64,000 bases of DNA from Bacillota bacterium (GTDB lineage: Bacteria > Bacillota > Clostridia > Acetivibrionales > DTU013): assembly GCA_023439545.1 (NCBI GenBank), contig JAEXNT010000032.1, forward strand, positions 62,001 through 126,000. Reading direction: 5' to 3'. A model generated the notes under the pieces. The model was not told the origin of the DNA. It did not search any database and was given only the letters and a program-made list of their open reading frames with translations. Every line of letters starts with the position of its first letter. Position 1 is the stretch's first letter. The position numbers were made by a program, and so were the translations under genes. Shown in pieces: positions 1 through 8,220 of the stretch.

Positions 1-421
1 GCAATATCCTTCCTCCATCCAGCGGAAAGACAGGCAATAGGTTGAATAGCGTAAGCAGCAGGTTTGTCGCCGAAACCAGTCCCATTATCTCACTTAGCCC
101 GGGAAAGAGAATGCCGGCTGCGAGCCCTGCCGCAAAAAGCAGCAAATTGACTGCCGGACCGGCGGAATAAATCAATACAAGCGCTTGCCGCGAGCAGTTA
201 ACATCGGGTATTTCGGCGGAGAATCCGACGGGCGATATACTGATTGAAGAAGGTATTACCCCCCTGGCCCTGGCCACGGCAATATGGCTCATTTCATGCA
301 GCGTTATGGAAAAAAAGGCCGCGCTGTATTCTTTCCAGCAGCCGGTCATAATCAATACCGGGGGCAATATAATGAACAGTATGCTTATCCTGATTTCCAG
401 CTTTCCGTGCCTGAACCTCAA
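1..421 (-). CDS. spoIVFB: SpoIVFB, M50 site-2 protease (5' part; runs off the left edge)
   Basis: Membrane-embedded zinc metalloprotease of family M50; the Bacillus homologue cleaves pro-sigma-K in the mother cell. Only about the first 140 residues are in the window. Seen: a hydrophobic start, zinc motif HEMSH at residues 42-46, AGPAVN near 88-93, and NLLPVFPLDGG near 127-137, which carries the third zinc ligand (Asp) of M50 enzymes. The start is a TTG (421-419) whose bases overlap the TGA of spoIVFA by four bases (418-421), typical of translational coupling. The spoIVFA-spoIVFB order matches Bacillus and supports the name. That it matures sigma-K here is inferred from family and context. Confidence 0.88.
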   Translation of the reverse strand, partial: MRFRHGKLEIRISILFIILPPVLIMTGCWKEYSAAFFSITLHEMSHIAVARARGVIPSSISISPVGFSAEIPDVNCSRQALVLIYSAGPAVNLLLFAAGLAAGILFPGLSEIMGLVSATNLLLTLFNLLPVFPLDGGRIL

Positions 422-1572
422 TCGGCGTCCACACTGATGTACTCAAGCGGATTTACGGGCTTGCCATCCTTCCACACCTCGAAATGCAGATGCTTTCCCA
501 CAGATATGGCCGAATTCCCGATCCGGGCTACTACATCCCCTTTGCTGAGCATAGTTCCTTTTTGAACAGTGAAACCTGAACAGCCGGCATACACCGTCTG
601 CAACCCGCCTTTATGGGTTATCCTTATGAAAGCGCCGTATTCCGGAGATATTCCGGCTTCTGCGACCTCTCCATCCGCTGCGGCGACAACGCTGCCGCCC
701 GGTTTCAACCCTATGTCTATGCCGTTGTGCTCAATTGTATCAGAATTGCCGCCGCTGATTTTACCAAATGGCGTATCGATGGACCCATATACCGGAGCGA
801 TCATCTCGGGCAGCTCGGTTGCCGCTTCTTCGCTGCTGGCTGCCAGTACCGAGGTCTCCGGACGCGCAAGAGCTTCTCCTATACCGCTCCCGGTATCGGA
901 GTTGTTCGCTGAATTTTCAACAGAACCGTCAGAAATATTGCTTTTTGTACCCGCTGCATTTAAAGACGTATCGGCCGAATTCTTCGACGTATCCAGACCG
1001 GCGCCGGAGCTGTCCGCCGACGCATAATCGCCGTCGGTTGATGCCGTGGTTTCATGCGAATCGTTAGAAAATTCGATGGAGGTATCCGCCGAACCGGCAT
1101 TCATGTCATCCTGCGCTGACGTCTCCGAGACAATTCCGGACGTGTTCAGGGCGGCATCCGTATCCCCTGAGACGGACTTTATGTCGGTTCCCCCAACGTT
1201 TCCCTCTCCACTCGTATCATCGGCAGTCCGACTTCCCTCAGTTGCCAGAAGCCCGTCATCTGCGGACTTTTTAGCCGAGCCAGGAACAATGCTGTTGCGG
1301 ACGTCCGCCGCAAGATCTTCTACATAGGTGAATATGCTGTTCAATTCCACATTGCGGCTCAGAACATAATCCACCTGTTTGGATATAAAATCCATTGGGG
1401 CGATATGTATACCTTTTATGATAACTACCATCAGGAGCAGGATGATGCAGATCAGTGTCTGTAATGCGAAAAGCCTTTTGAGCCATCCCTTCGACTGGGG
1501 CGTCCTTCTTCGCTTCTGGACTGCAGCGGGCCGTCTGGGCGCATATCTCGGTCTTGCCATGTAACTGTCCAT
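418..1572 (-). CDS. spoIVFA: SpoIVFA-like membrane protein with M23 (LytM) domain
   Basis: A 384-residue protein with an Arg/Pro-rich cytoplasmic start, one membrane segment near residues 33-52, a long Ser/Asp/Thr-rich linker (about 95-250) and a C-terminal M23/LytM domain (about 257-378). In Bacillus SpoIVFA holds SpoIVFB inactive in the engulfing membrane. All four metal ligands of active M23 peptidases are visible: H282 and D286 in HNGID, and H361 and H363 in KHLHF. So the domain may still cut or bind peptidoglycan. The start ATG lies ten bases after GGAG. It is separated from mgsA by a terminator, so it probably has its own promoter; a CATAAAAAT element upstream resembles a sigma-E -10 box, but this is only suggestive. 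Confidence 0.8.
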   Translation of the reverse strand: MDSYMARPRYAPRRPAAVQKRRRTPQSKGWLKRLFALQTLICIILLLMVVIIKGIHIAPMDFISKQVDYVLSRNVELNSIFTYVEDLAADVRNSIVPGSAKKSADDGLLATEGSRTADDTSGEGNVGGTDIKSVSGDTDAALNTSGIVSETSAQDDMNAGSADTSIEFSNDSHETTASTDGDYASADSSGAGLDTSKNSADTSLNAAGTKSNISDGSVENSANNSDTGSGIGEALARPETSVLAASSEEAATELPEMIAPVYGSIDTPFGKISGGNSDTIEHNGIDIGLKPGGSVVAAADGEVAEAGISPEYGAFIRITHKGGLQTVYAGCSGFTVQKGTMLSKGDVVARIGNSAISVGKHLHFEVWKDGKPVNPLEYISVDAD

Positions 1573-1685
1573 ATAGACTCATCTCCTGTATAAAAGTGAA
1601 ATACCCGTATAGATACACGAGAATCCTCTATATATATATTTCTCCAATTCCATTTTTATGTACACGAAACTGTAGGGAAAGACAT

Positions 1686-1715
1686 AAAAAAAGCGGCTGT
1701 CCGGCCGCTTTTTTT
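1686..1715 (-). terminator. Intrinsic terminator after mgsA
   Basis: GC-rich stem AAAGCGGC/GCCGCTTT with a five-base loop and runs of seven T on the minus strand and A on the other side, so it can act in both directions. It closes the minC-minD-minE-mgsA unit and isolates spoIVFAB. Confidence 0.85.
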
Positions 1716-1742
1716 ACAAAAGTCTATTTTAAATGTTAAGGA

Positions 1743-2135
1743 CTACTTCATTTCGCGCCAGTGCAGGTCGCCGCGCTCCAGTCCTTTTATCAGGATCTCG
1801 GCCGTAGCGATGTTCGTTGCAAACGGAATATTGTTGGTGTCGCAAAGCCGCAGCAGAGAATTGATATCGGGTTCGTATTCCCTCGGATTCACAGGATCCC
1901 TCAGGAATATGACAAGATCGATCTCGTTGAGCGATACCCTTGCCGTGATTTGCTGCGTACCGCCCAGAGGGCCGGGCGAAAACTTGTATACGTGCAACCC
2001 GGAGCCCTCGGTGATAAACGAGGCAGTGGTGCCCGTAGCATATAGCGAATGCTGCTGCAGTATCCCCTTGTACGCTATACACAGATCCACCATCAATTCT
2101 TTTTTGTTGTCATGTGCTATCAGCGCTATGTTCAT
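1743..2135 (-). CDS. mgsA: Methylglyoxal synthase-like protein with altered catalytic residues
   Basis: Family role: dihydroxyacetone phosphate to methylglyoxal plus phosphate. The 130-residue length and the motifs IALIAHD (H8-D9), ATGTT (substrate phosphate binding), FLRDP and NIPFATN are those of MgsA, and the position next to minE is usual in Clostridia. Two residues differ from the enzymes whose structures are known. The loop that reads GPxGGDQQ in E. coli and Bacillus reads GPLGGTQQ here, replacing the catalytic Asp (E. coli D71) by Thr. HxPD reads YEPD, replacing H98 by Tyr. The Asp of YEPD (E. coli D101) is kept. The DNA codons are ACG and TAC. The protein may therefore be inactive or have another role. 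The fold assignment is secure; activity is doubtful. Confidence 0.85.
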   Translation of the reverse strand: MNIALIAHDNKKELMVDLCIAYKGILQQHSLYATGTTASFITEGSGLHVYKFSPGPLGGTQQITARVSLNEIDLVIFLRDPVNPREYEPDINSLLRLCDTNNIPFATNIATAEILIKGLERGDLHWREMK

Positions 2136-2155
2136 ATTCCCGTAATACCTTAATA

Positions 2156-2440
2156 TTATTTGCCGCTGCTTTTGATATTCTTAATAGGAATATTCGCATA
2201 AAGCGCGGGTACTATACTCTCGCCGTCATCGCTCTTAGTCCTGGTAAGCTGTATGTCCAACGCGCTTTCGTCGACATCCATGTAATTTGTGATGACTTTT
2301 ATGATCTCGCTTTTAAGCATCTCAAGAAACTGCGGAGAAACATTTGCGCGATCGTGGATCAGCACCAGTTTTAGCCGCTCCTTGGCAACATCCTTTGAGT
2401 TCTTCGGTTTACCGAATATTTTACTTAAGTCGAGCAGCAT
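2156..2440 (-). CDS. minE: Cell division topological specificity factor MinE
   Basis: A 94-residue protein. MinE stimulates MinD ATPase activity and confines MinCD to the poles. The N-terminal amphipathic stretch ([10 protein letters not shown]) that inserts in membrane, the MinD-contact segment around [14 protein letters not shown], and the C-terminal dimerisation half (LDIQLTRTK) are all visible. It sits 16 bases downstream of minD and is co-transcribed with it. The genome also has a MinJ-like PDZ protein (43.8 kb), so oscillator and static-anchor components may coexist. Confidence 0.93.
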   Translation of the reverse strand: MLLDLSKIFGKPKNSKDVAKERLKLVLIHDRANVSPQFLEMLKSEIIKVITNYMDVDESALDIQLTRTKSDDGESIVPALYANIPIKNIKSSGK

Positions 2441-2456
2441 TCAGATCCCCTCCCTT

Positions 2457-3257
2457 TCAGTTTGCCTTGAGGCCGAATAACTTCTTCAGCTTGTCAACAA
2501 AGCCCTGATCCTCGTTGAAATTCATAAAGGGCACTTCCTCGCCCCTGATCCTTCTTACCACATTGCGGTATGCTTGTCCTGCAAGCGCTTTCTCATCTGT
2601 TATGGCAGGTTCGCCCCTGTTTGTGGAAACAACGATCTTCTCGTCATCCGGCACGACGCCTATCAGCCCGATTGCCAGAATATCGATTATATCATCTATC
2701 GACATCATGTCGCCGCGCTTTACCATATCTACGCGAAGCCTGTTAACAAGAAGCTTGGGATTCCTCAATTCATTTGCTTCGAGCAGGCCGATGATCCTGT
2801 CTGCGTCCCTGACTGCCGAAACCTCGGGAGTCGTTACGACGATCGCCCTGTCGGCGCCTGCTATCGCATTTTTGAAGCCCTGCTCGATACCGGCCGGGCA
2901 GTCTATCAATATGTAATCGAATTCTTCCTTCAATTCCTGGCACAGCTTCATCATCTGCTGCGGGTTGACCGCCGTCTTGTCCCTGGTCTGCGCAGCCGGC
3001 AGGAGGTACAGTCCTTCATAACGCTTGTCCTTGATGAGCGCCTGTTTGACACGGCAAAAGCCCTCAACCACGTCCACCAGATCATATACGATCCTGTTTT
3101 CAAGTCCCATGACAACGTCGAGATTGCGAAGGCCTATATCGGTATCTACAAGAACCACCTTGCAGCCTGCCAAAGCAAGTCCCGTGCCCAGGTTGGCAGT
3201 TGTAGTCGTCTTGCCGACGCCTCCCTTGCCAGATGTAATAACTATGACTTCACTCAT
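2457..3257 (-). CDS. minD: Septum site-determining ATPase MinD
   Basis: A 266-residue ParA/MinD-type ATPase. The deviant Walker A motif is at the start (SGKGGVGKTT, residues 9-18), followed by VDTDIGLRNLD and the Walker B region YILIDCPAG. The extreme C-terminus (VDKLKKLFGLKAN) is the amphipathic membrane-targeting helix. It binds membrane as an ATP dimer, recruits MinC and is released by MinE. ATG start behind AGGAGG. Second gene of the minC-D-E-mgsA unit. Confidence 0.96.
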   Translation of the reverse strand: MSEVIVITSGKGGVGKTTTTANLGTGLALAGCKVVLVDTDIGLRNLDVVMGLENRIVYDLVDVVEGFCRVKQALIKDKRYEGLYLLPAAQTRDKTAVNPQQMMKLCQELKEEFDYILIDCPAGIEQGFKNAIAGADRAIVVTTPEVSAVRDADRIIGLLEANELRNPKLLVNRLRVDMVKRGDMMSIDDIIDILAIGLIGVVPDDEKIVVSTNRGEPAITDEKALAGQAYRNVVRRIRGEEVPFMNFNEDQGFVDKLKKLFGLKAN

Positions 3258-3319
3258 CAGAATACCTCCTATGTGCCTTTAGACCGGCCATATGTAAAAT
3301 GGGTCAAACTATTACGGTT

Positions 3320-4000
3320 TTATTTGTACTGGGGCAAAAAGCTCTCGATATATACCAGGTCATCGCGTACAAACGCCATTTCAGGGACAAGTCCCTTACT
3401 CGTCTCCTTCGTGTCCGGAGGACGCGTTATGACGTCGGCGATCCTCAGCTGAACAGGCTGCAGGCATAATGCCGCGATGATCGCGTCCTTGTTGCCGTCG
3501 GCCCCGGCATGCACCATCCCCCTGAGAGACCCCATTACGATGACATTGCCCGTCGCTATGATTTCCCCTCCGGGATTGACGTCGCCTATGACGACCAGGT
3601 TTCCTTCAAAACTCACCAGTTTTCCGGATCTGACGGTGCCCTTGTAGAATTTCGTGGCGCCTTCCTCGAGATCCTTGAAAAACACGCGCTTCAGCTTGGG
3701 CTTTTCAATGACCTTTTCAACCTCCTCGGCGGTTTGCTCCGGAGCCGAGGTATCCTCTTCAAGGCTTTTGATCTCCGCATTGGTTTTTTTCGAAATTAGC
3801 TCCGAGACCATTTTCTCCTGTTCCGCGTTCAGCTTCCTGCCGCGGTACTTGACAGACAGGCTTGCGCCTTTGAAAAATCTGCCCGAAGATTCCAGCTTCC
3901 TTGAAATATGCTCGTAAACAGTGTCGAAATCATCCTCTTCCCGCATGATCAAAATCAGGCCGTTTACAGTAGCTTTAAAGTTTATTATGTTTTCTTCCAT
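3320..4000 (-). CDS. minC: Septum formation inhibitor MinC
   Basis: A 226-residue MinC, which blocks FtsZ polymer function when recruited by MinD. An N-terminal alpha/beta domain (about 1-75) and a linker with Glu-rich sequence (about 76-105) precede the C-terminal right-handed beta-helix. That helix is recognised by KGTVRSGKLVSFEGNLVVIG, then NPGGEIIATGNVIVMGSLRG and a late IAD-IT motif. The start is set at MEENII because AGGGGG lies eight bases upstream and a longer frame has no site of its own. First gene of its unit, with a promoter at 4041-4069. Confidence 0.93.
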   Translation of the reverse strand: MEENIINFKATVNGLILIMREEDDFDTVYEHISRKLESSGRFFKGASLSVKYRGRKLNAEQEKMVSELISKKTNAEIKSLEEDTSAPEQTAEEVEKVIEKPKLKRVFFKDLEEGATKFYKGTVRSGKLVSFEGNLVVIGDVNPGGEIIATGNVIVMGSLRGMVHAGADGNKDAIIAALCLQPVQLRIADVITRPPDTKETSKGLVPEMAFVRDDLVYIESFLPQYK

Positions 4001-4040
4001 GTATCGGACCCCCTGTACGAAAGACGGATTCACATAAAAT

Positions 4041-4069
4041 ATTATCACATTATTTGGTCAATCAGGCAA
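4041..4069 (-). promoter_or_regulatory. Sigma-A-type promoter of minC
   Basis: On the minus strand TTGCCT (4069-4064), a 17-base spacer and GATAAT (4046-4041) lie about 40 bases before the minC start. It shows that min genes are transcribed independently of the mre block. Confidence 0.6.
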
Positions 4070-4094
4070 GAAAAAAATATGATACTAGCCTTTA

Positions 4095-4123
4095 TTGACT
4101 TTTTTACATACGGTCAGTAATAT
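4095..4123 (+). promoter_or_regulatory. Sigma-A-type promoter of the GH43 gene
   Basis: TTGACT (4095-4100), 17-base spacer, TAATAT (4118-4123), 40 bases before the GH43 start codon. It is back to back with the minC promoter. No obvious operator palindrome was seen. Confidence 0.65.
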
Positions 4124-4163
4124 GAATATATTATTATTATACATTGTGACAGGAGAAAACATT

Positions 4164-5798
4164 ATGATTCACAATCCCATTCTTCCGGGCTTTAACCCCG
4201 ACCCGGCCATAATTCGTGTGGGAGACGACTATTACATAGCGACTTCGTCATTTGAATGGTTTCCCGGTATTCCAATCTACCACTCCAGAGATCTTGCGCA
4301 CTGGCAATTGGTCGATTATGCGCTGAAAACGAGGCGGCATATCGACATGACGTGCCTTGCGCCCTCCAAGGGCGTCTGGGCGCCATGCCTGACCTACTGC
4401 GAAGCGGAAAAACGCTTTTATATGCTCTATTCCAACGTATACAGCTCAGGCCGCCTTCAATTCGACGTTGACAACTTTCTGATCTGGTCCGACAGCATCC
4501 ACGGTCCTTGGAGCGATCCGGTCTATATCAACTCAAGCGGGTTTGACGCTTCATTGTTCCATGATGACGACGGCAGAAAATGGGTCGTCAATCAGGAGAG
4601 GGATTCCAGGCCGGGACACGAAACCAAGCGACCGATCATCCTTCAGGAATATGATCCCGGACAGAAAAAGCTTGTCGGAAATCCGGTACGCTTGACATAC
4701 GGCGGAACAGAGCGCGGATTTACCGAAGCGCCCCACATCTACAAGCGAAACGGCTGGTATTATCTGATGACCGCCGAGGGAGGCACCGGATACGGGCATA
4801 GCGTAGTACTGCTGCGCTCAAGAGATATCGCAGGCCCGTATGAAAGCTATCCTCACAACCCGGTCATTACATCCTGCACCAGTGAGTTCGCAATGCGTCC
4901 GGAAATCAATTATGCCATGACTGATTTGTACAACCCCGACGTAATACTGCAGAAAGCCGGACACGGGTCGCTAGTCGAAACACAGACCGGCCAGTGGTAC
5001 ATTGCACACCTTTGCGGACGTCCGGTAATGCCTCAGAAAAGATGCGTGCTCGGACGCGAAACAGCGATCCAGCAGGTGGAATGGACGAAAGACGGCTGGC
5101 TGCGCATGACCGACGGCGCCAATATAGCAAAGGATGACGTACCGTCGCCGGAGCTGCCGGATTATCCGTTCCCAAAGGAGGCGCCCCGCTGCGACTTTGA
5201 CAGCCCCGAACTGGAGCTTCCTTTCTGCACACCGCGAAATGAGATCACCCCCGACTGGGCCGATCTGAAAGCGCGTCCGGGATACCTGCGTTTGAGAGGC
5301 CGCGAGTCTCTGACCAGCAATCACTGGCCCAGCCTGATTGCCAGACGGCTCACCGCATTCAATGCTACGGTGACGACCAAAATGGATTTTGCCGCAGACC
5401 GCTATCAGCACGCCGCGGGGCTTACCTGCTACTATGAGACCTCCAATTTCTACAGTATCTGCAAGACCTACAGTGAAGAGCTTGAAAGCAACGTAATTGC
5501 CATAAACGGTTATGTCAACAAACACTATATCGACGGCGATAATGCCTGCGCCGTAGTGGATAAAGACGCTCCGGTTTATCTGAGGGCGGAAATCTCTGGC
5601 GAACGGCTGCAGTTTTATTTCAGTACCGACGGGGAGCATTTCGAGAAGCTGGGACCTGTTCTCGATATGACCTGCCTTTCGGACGAGGCCAGCGAATTCG
5701 GTGAATTTACGGGAACCTTCGTTGGTATTTTCGCGCAGGATTCTCACACAAGAGAGAAATTTGCAGATTTCGACTTCTTCGAGTATCGAGAAGAATAA
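4164..5798 (+). CDS. GH43 beta-xylosidase / alpha-L-arabinofuranosidase
   Basis: A 544-residue glycoside hydrolase of family 43 with no signal peptide, so it acts inside the cell on imported xylo- or arabino-oligosaccharides. The N-terminal five-bladed propeller (about 1-320) shows the family's three acidic residues: D13 in NPDPA (base), D128 in GFDAS and E188 in GFTEAP (acid). The C-terminal half (about 345-540) is the beta-sandwich domain of the XynB-type subgroup, which closes the active site. The start is at MIHNPIL, eight bases after AGGAG. It stands alone between the min genes and a ThyA-like gene, with no transporter beside it. Exact substrate cannot be told from sequence. Confidence 0.88.
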   Translation: MIHNPILPGFNPDPAIIRVGDDYYIATSSFEWFPGIPIYHSRDLAHWQLVDYALKTRRHIDMTCLAPSKGVWAPCLTYCEAEKRFYMLYSNVYSSGRLQFDVDNFLIWSDSIHGPWSDPVYINSSGFDASLFHDDDGRKWVVNQERDSRPGHETKRPIILQEYDPGQKKLVGNPVRLTYGGTERGFTEAPHIYKRNGWYYLMTAEGGTGYGHSVVLLRSRDIAGPYESYPHNPVITSCTSEFAMRPEINYAMTDLYNPDVILQKAGHGSLVETQTGQWYIAHLCGRPVMPQKRCVLGRETAIQQVEWTKDGWLRMTDGANIAKDDVPSPELPDYPFPKEAPRCDFDSPELELPFCTPRNEITPDWADLKARPGYLRLRGRESLTSNHWPSLIARRLTAFNATVTTKMDFAADRYQHAAGLTCYYETSNFYSICKTYSEELESNVIAINGYVNKHYIDGDNACAVVDKDAPVYLRAEISGERLQFYFSTDGEHFEKLGPVLDMTCLSDEASEFGEFTGTFVGIFAQDSHTREKFADFDFFEYREE

Positions 5799-5920
5799 AT
5801 GGCTTGCGCAGCATGAAATGGTTTACGCAGCGTAAAGGATAAGCTCTGGGATATCCCGGGGATAAGCCCGGGGATGCCCCAGAAGGTGATATAACATTCC
5901 ATTCAGGTAAAAAGCATATC

Positions 5921-5970
5921 GAAAGCAGGTCGTTCCATATATGTTGAACTGTATGGAGACCTGCTTTTAA
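5921..5970 (+). terminator. Terminator of the GH43 gene
   Basis: Inverted repeat AAGCAGGTC/GACCTGCTT with a 26-base loop followed by TTTT. The loop is long, so strength is uncertain. The same symmetry could stop minus-strand transcripts. Confidence 0.55.
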
Positions 5971-6092
5971 ATTGTCCTTTTATAGCTTATACTTTCAAGG
6001 CGCCTGACATCAGGGTGTTTATATTCATCGATATCCTTGCGTTCGAGTTCGTTGTGAAGATGCCGCACTGTCAAAAAGACCTCTAGACACAT
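5967..6092 (-). CDS. Small open frame downstream of the ThyA-like gene (41 residues)
   Basis: ATG to TAA frame with charged, helix-friendly content (…VRHLHNELERKDIDEY…) preceded by GGAAG ten bases upstream. The open frame extends further upstream without a good start codon. It follows the ThyA-like gene by 44 bases and its stop overlaps a hairpin. It is not recognised; it could be a real small gene or the end of a decayed one. Confidence 0.25.
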   Translation of the reverse strand: MCLEVFLTVRHLHNELERKDIDEYKHPDVRRLESISYKRTI

Positions 6093-6136
6093 CGCCCTAA
6101 CTTCCGGATCTATTGCCGCAATTTACGTACGCTCCC

Positions 6137-6883
6137 TTAGGTGCGCTCCCTGAGCTGCCGCACCTTCTCGGCTATCTCGGGTTTCGCTTCCTCCATCAGT
6201 TCATCGTAGAAGCCCCCGTACTCGTATGTGATGTTATCGCCCCTCTCGATACCGCGCATGTAGCCTTCCATCAGATTAAAATCCTTCTCGTAGCAATGGA
6301 AGGAATTCGCTCTGTGCGTGTATGTGCCTATCTCGACGCCAAGCTCGTCCGCAACGCGCTTCATCAGCATGATGAACGCAAACATGTTCATAAACGTGGC
6401 TTCAGGCGCGTCGTTACTGCGCATCAGCACCTTCAGGTGCATCTTGTTATCGCGTATGAAGAATTGCAAGTGCTGCAGGCACGCGGGGCTCGTATTGCCG
6501 TGCTTCGTATCGGCGCGCCAGTCCCTGACGTCGACGACCGCCCGCCTGCTGTCGGGATTGCGTCTGAGTTCCTCGTATATGAATGGAAGCTGTTCCTGTA
6601 TCCTGTTGTGGTATGTATAGTCCCAGCCGTGCCCTATCCTGAAATCCAGTATGCCGTCCAGCATCTCCTGCCTGTACTGCTCGAGGTCGGCATGCCCGCC
6701 GATGAACAGCCTGCTGATCATCGGTTCCGTGAATGGCTCCTCGACAAATATCGTCATGCTGCACTCTTTCTGCTTCTGGTTGTAATCCGGGCACTCACAT
6801 ATCTCTCCATGTCTGTACAACGCCTCTATAGAGCGGTGATACGCCTCCGCCAGGGTCTTTCCACGCACGAACAATTCTTCCAT
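6137..6883 (-). CDS. Thymidylate synthase (ThyA) family protein
   Basis: A 248-residue protein with the ThyA core in order. R113-R114 match the phosphate-binding Arg pair, C135 in SPACLQHLQF the catalytic nucleophile, and R155-S156-x-D158 the RSxD dUMP phosphate loop. N166 matches the Asn that selects dUMP over dCMP, and H196-x-Y198 the HxY pair. The family makes dTMP from dUMP with methylene-tetrahydrofolate. The usual long insert and the C-terminal PV(A)I tail of classical ThyA are missing and the sequence is divergent, so it may belong to a phage-like or clostridial side branch acting on another pyrimidine nucleotide. It lies in the accessory insert, with no folate gene nearby. Confidence 0.75.
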   Translation of the reverse strand: MEELFVRGKTLAEAYHRSIEALYRHGEICECPDYNQKQKECSMTIFVEEPFTEPMISRLFIGGHADLEQYRQEMLDGILDFRIGHGWDYTYHNRIQEQLPFIYEELRRNPDSRRAVVDVRDWRADTKHGNTSPACLQHLQFFIRDNKMHLKVLMRSNDAPEATFMNMFAFIMLMKRVADELGVEIGTYTHRANSFHCYEKDFNLMEGYMRGIERGDNITYEYGGFYDELMEEAKPEIAEKVRQLRERT

Positions 6884-7007
6884 TGTCTCATCATCCTCTC
6901 AGAAAATTTACGACAATACTATCTTAACATAAATAGCGCGGGAGTTGGAAAAATAAATGAAGGGGTACGGGGGGCGAGGGGAGGAAAAAGGTGCCCTTTC
7001 AATTCTA

Positions 7008-7493
7008 TTATTCACCGACAGTGTAATAATAGTAAAAATCATCAGCTATTTTTACAAAAAACCTATGTGTACGAGAATTCAGTTCACCTATATGATAGAC
7101 TAGATTATACATAACGAATTTCTCGTCAAACATTTTTGACTTACTTAATGTAATATCTTCTCCTGATTCTTCCTGGGTTAGATCTTCAAAATTAAGTTCT
7201 TTTATAATAGCAATAATCTCTTTATTATTTTTACTTTCTTCATCTTTGTATTCAGCACCTTTATTGGTGTCTATGGTGCTTTTACCATCCTTGATAATTA
7301 CGTAGAAATAACCATCTTCACTATTTAGCCAATTACATATTTCTAAGAGATTATCCTTTTGGTCATTAACAAAATCCGTATACTCTCTCAGAACAGTATC
7401 ATACGCAGAGCTTTCATTTGTTCCACAGCTTTGAATTATTAGAGAATAATATATTAATAATACTAATAGAAAAAGTTTATTGATATTTCTCAT
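7008..7493 (-). CDS. Putative lipoprotein, A+T-rich
   Basis: A 161-residue protein whose start MRNINKLFLLVLLIYY…IIQSC is a lipoprotein signal with Cys near residue 22; AGGTG sits five bases before this ATG. The mature part is acidic, Lys/Asp/Glu-rich and ends in repeated Tyr; no family is recognised. Base composition is much more A+T-rich than the neighbouring mre and min genes, suggesting transfer. It lies in the accessory insert with another lipoprotein and a coiled-coil protein. Confidence 0.6.
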   Translation of the reverse strand: MRNINKLFLLVLLIYYSLIIQSCGTNESSAYDTVLREYTDFVNDQKDNLLEICNWLNSEDGYFYVIIKDGKSTIDTNKGAEYKDEESKNNKEIIAIIKELNFEDLTQEESGEDITLSKSKMFDEKFVMYNLVYHIGELNSRTHRFFVKIADDFYYYYTVGE

Positions 7494-7562
7494 AAAACAC
7501 CTGCCATTTCGTGCGTTGCTCAGGTAACTAAATTGGTTGATGATATTATCAGGATATAAGAA

Positions 7563-7583
7563 AGGAGCTTTATAAAAGCTCCT
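7563..7583 (-). terminator. Hairpin after the coiled-coil gene
   Basis: Perfect stem AGGAGCTTT/AAAGCTCCT with a 3-4 base loop just beyond the stop of the 90-residue gene. The following tail (TTCTTATA) is only weakly T-rich. Confidence 0.5.
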
Positions 7584-7599
7584 ATGTAATTTTCTATTA

Positions 7600-7872
7600 T
7601 CAGGCGTTTGCCGCTCCACCTTTTATAACATGGATCTCGACCTGCTGTTTTTCAACCGTGGATTTCAAACCGTTGATGTCTTCCATCGTTTTGGCAACAA
7701 CCTCTATTATACCATCAACCTTTTTATCCAATTGCTTTAGATTGCTCTTAATTGTTGATACTTCAAGTTCAATTTTATCCAGTTTCTCTTGACCGCTTTT
7801 AACCGTAAATACATCCAGTTCAATCTTATCCAGTTTCTCTAGAATCTTGTTCAATACTTCTTCCACATTCAC
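7600..7872 (-). CDS. Small coiled-coil protein
   Basis: A 90-residue protein that is almost entirely heptad-patterned. Two near-identical units (EKLDKIELDVFTVKSGQ and EKLDKIELEVSTIKSNL) are followed by further heptads, predicting an oligomerising rod. No membrane segment or signal is present. ATG start eight bases after AGGGAG. Proteins of this kind are common in Firmicutes accessory regions and have no assigned function; phage-tail-like or DNA-binding roles cannot be decided from sequence. Confidence 0.65.
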   Translation of the reverse strand: MNVEEVLNKILEKLDKIELDVFTVKSGQEKLDKIELEVSTIKSNLKQLDKKVDGIIEVVAKTMEDINGLKSTVEKQQVEIHVIKGGAANA

Positions 7873-7984
7873 ACGCTCCCTTTACGATAAATATTTTATC
7901 AAACCGGAAAAGGAAATGCCATATGAATTATGTCTATATATTTATCTCATTTTAATTGGGCAATAAAAAGTTCGGGGGAGATAC

Positions 7985-8200
7985 CTAATTGATCAAAGAG
8001 CTAGCTTTGTATATTGGTAAAAGAGATTGGGCTATGCCAGTATCACATAGCCTTTTGGTCTCATCTTGACTCTTCGCGGCTACTGATATAAGGAATTTAA
8101 TATTGCTCTGTAAATGATAAAACAAAAGACAGTCATCATGTAGACAACCGCAAAAAACCTCCTTCCGATGCTATCAAAATGGCTCCAAAAGAGATAGTTT
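7985..8200 (-). pseudogene. Decayed coding remnant
   Basis: In the gap between the coiled-coil and lipoprotein genes, two overlapping minus-strand frames read like one protein broken by a frameshift. The first is (…WSHFDSIGRRFFAVVY…); the second (…SNIKFLISVAAKSQDETKRL…) ends at TAG 7985-7987. An AAGGAGG lies inside it but no full frame follows. The family is not recognised. Confidence 0.3.
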
Positions 8201-8220
8201 TTCAAATTGGCATAGTAAAA

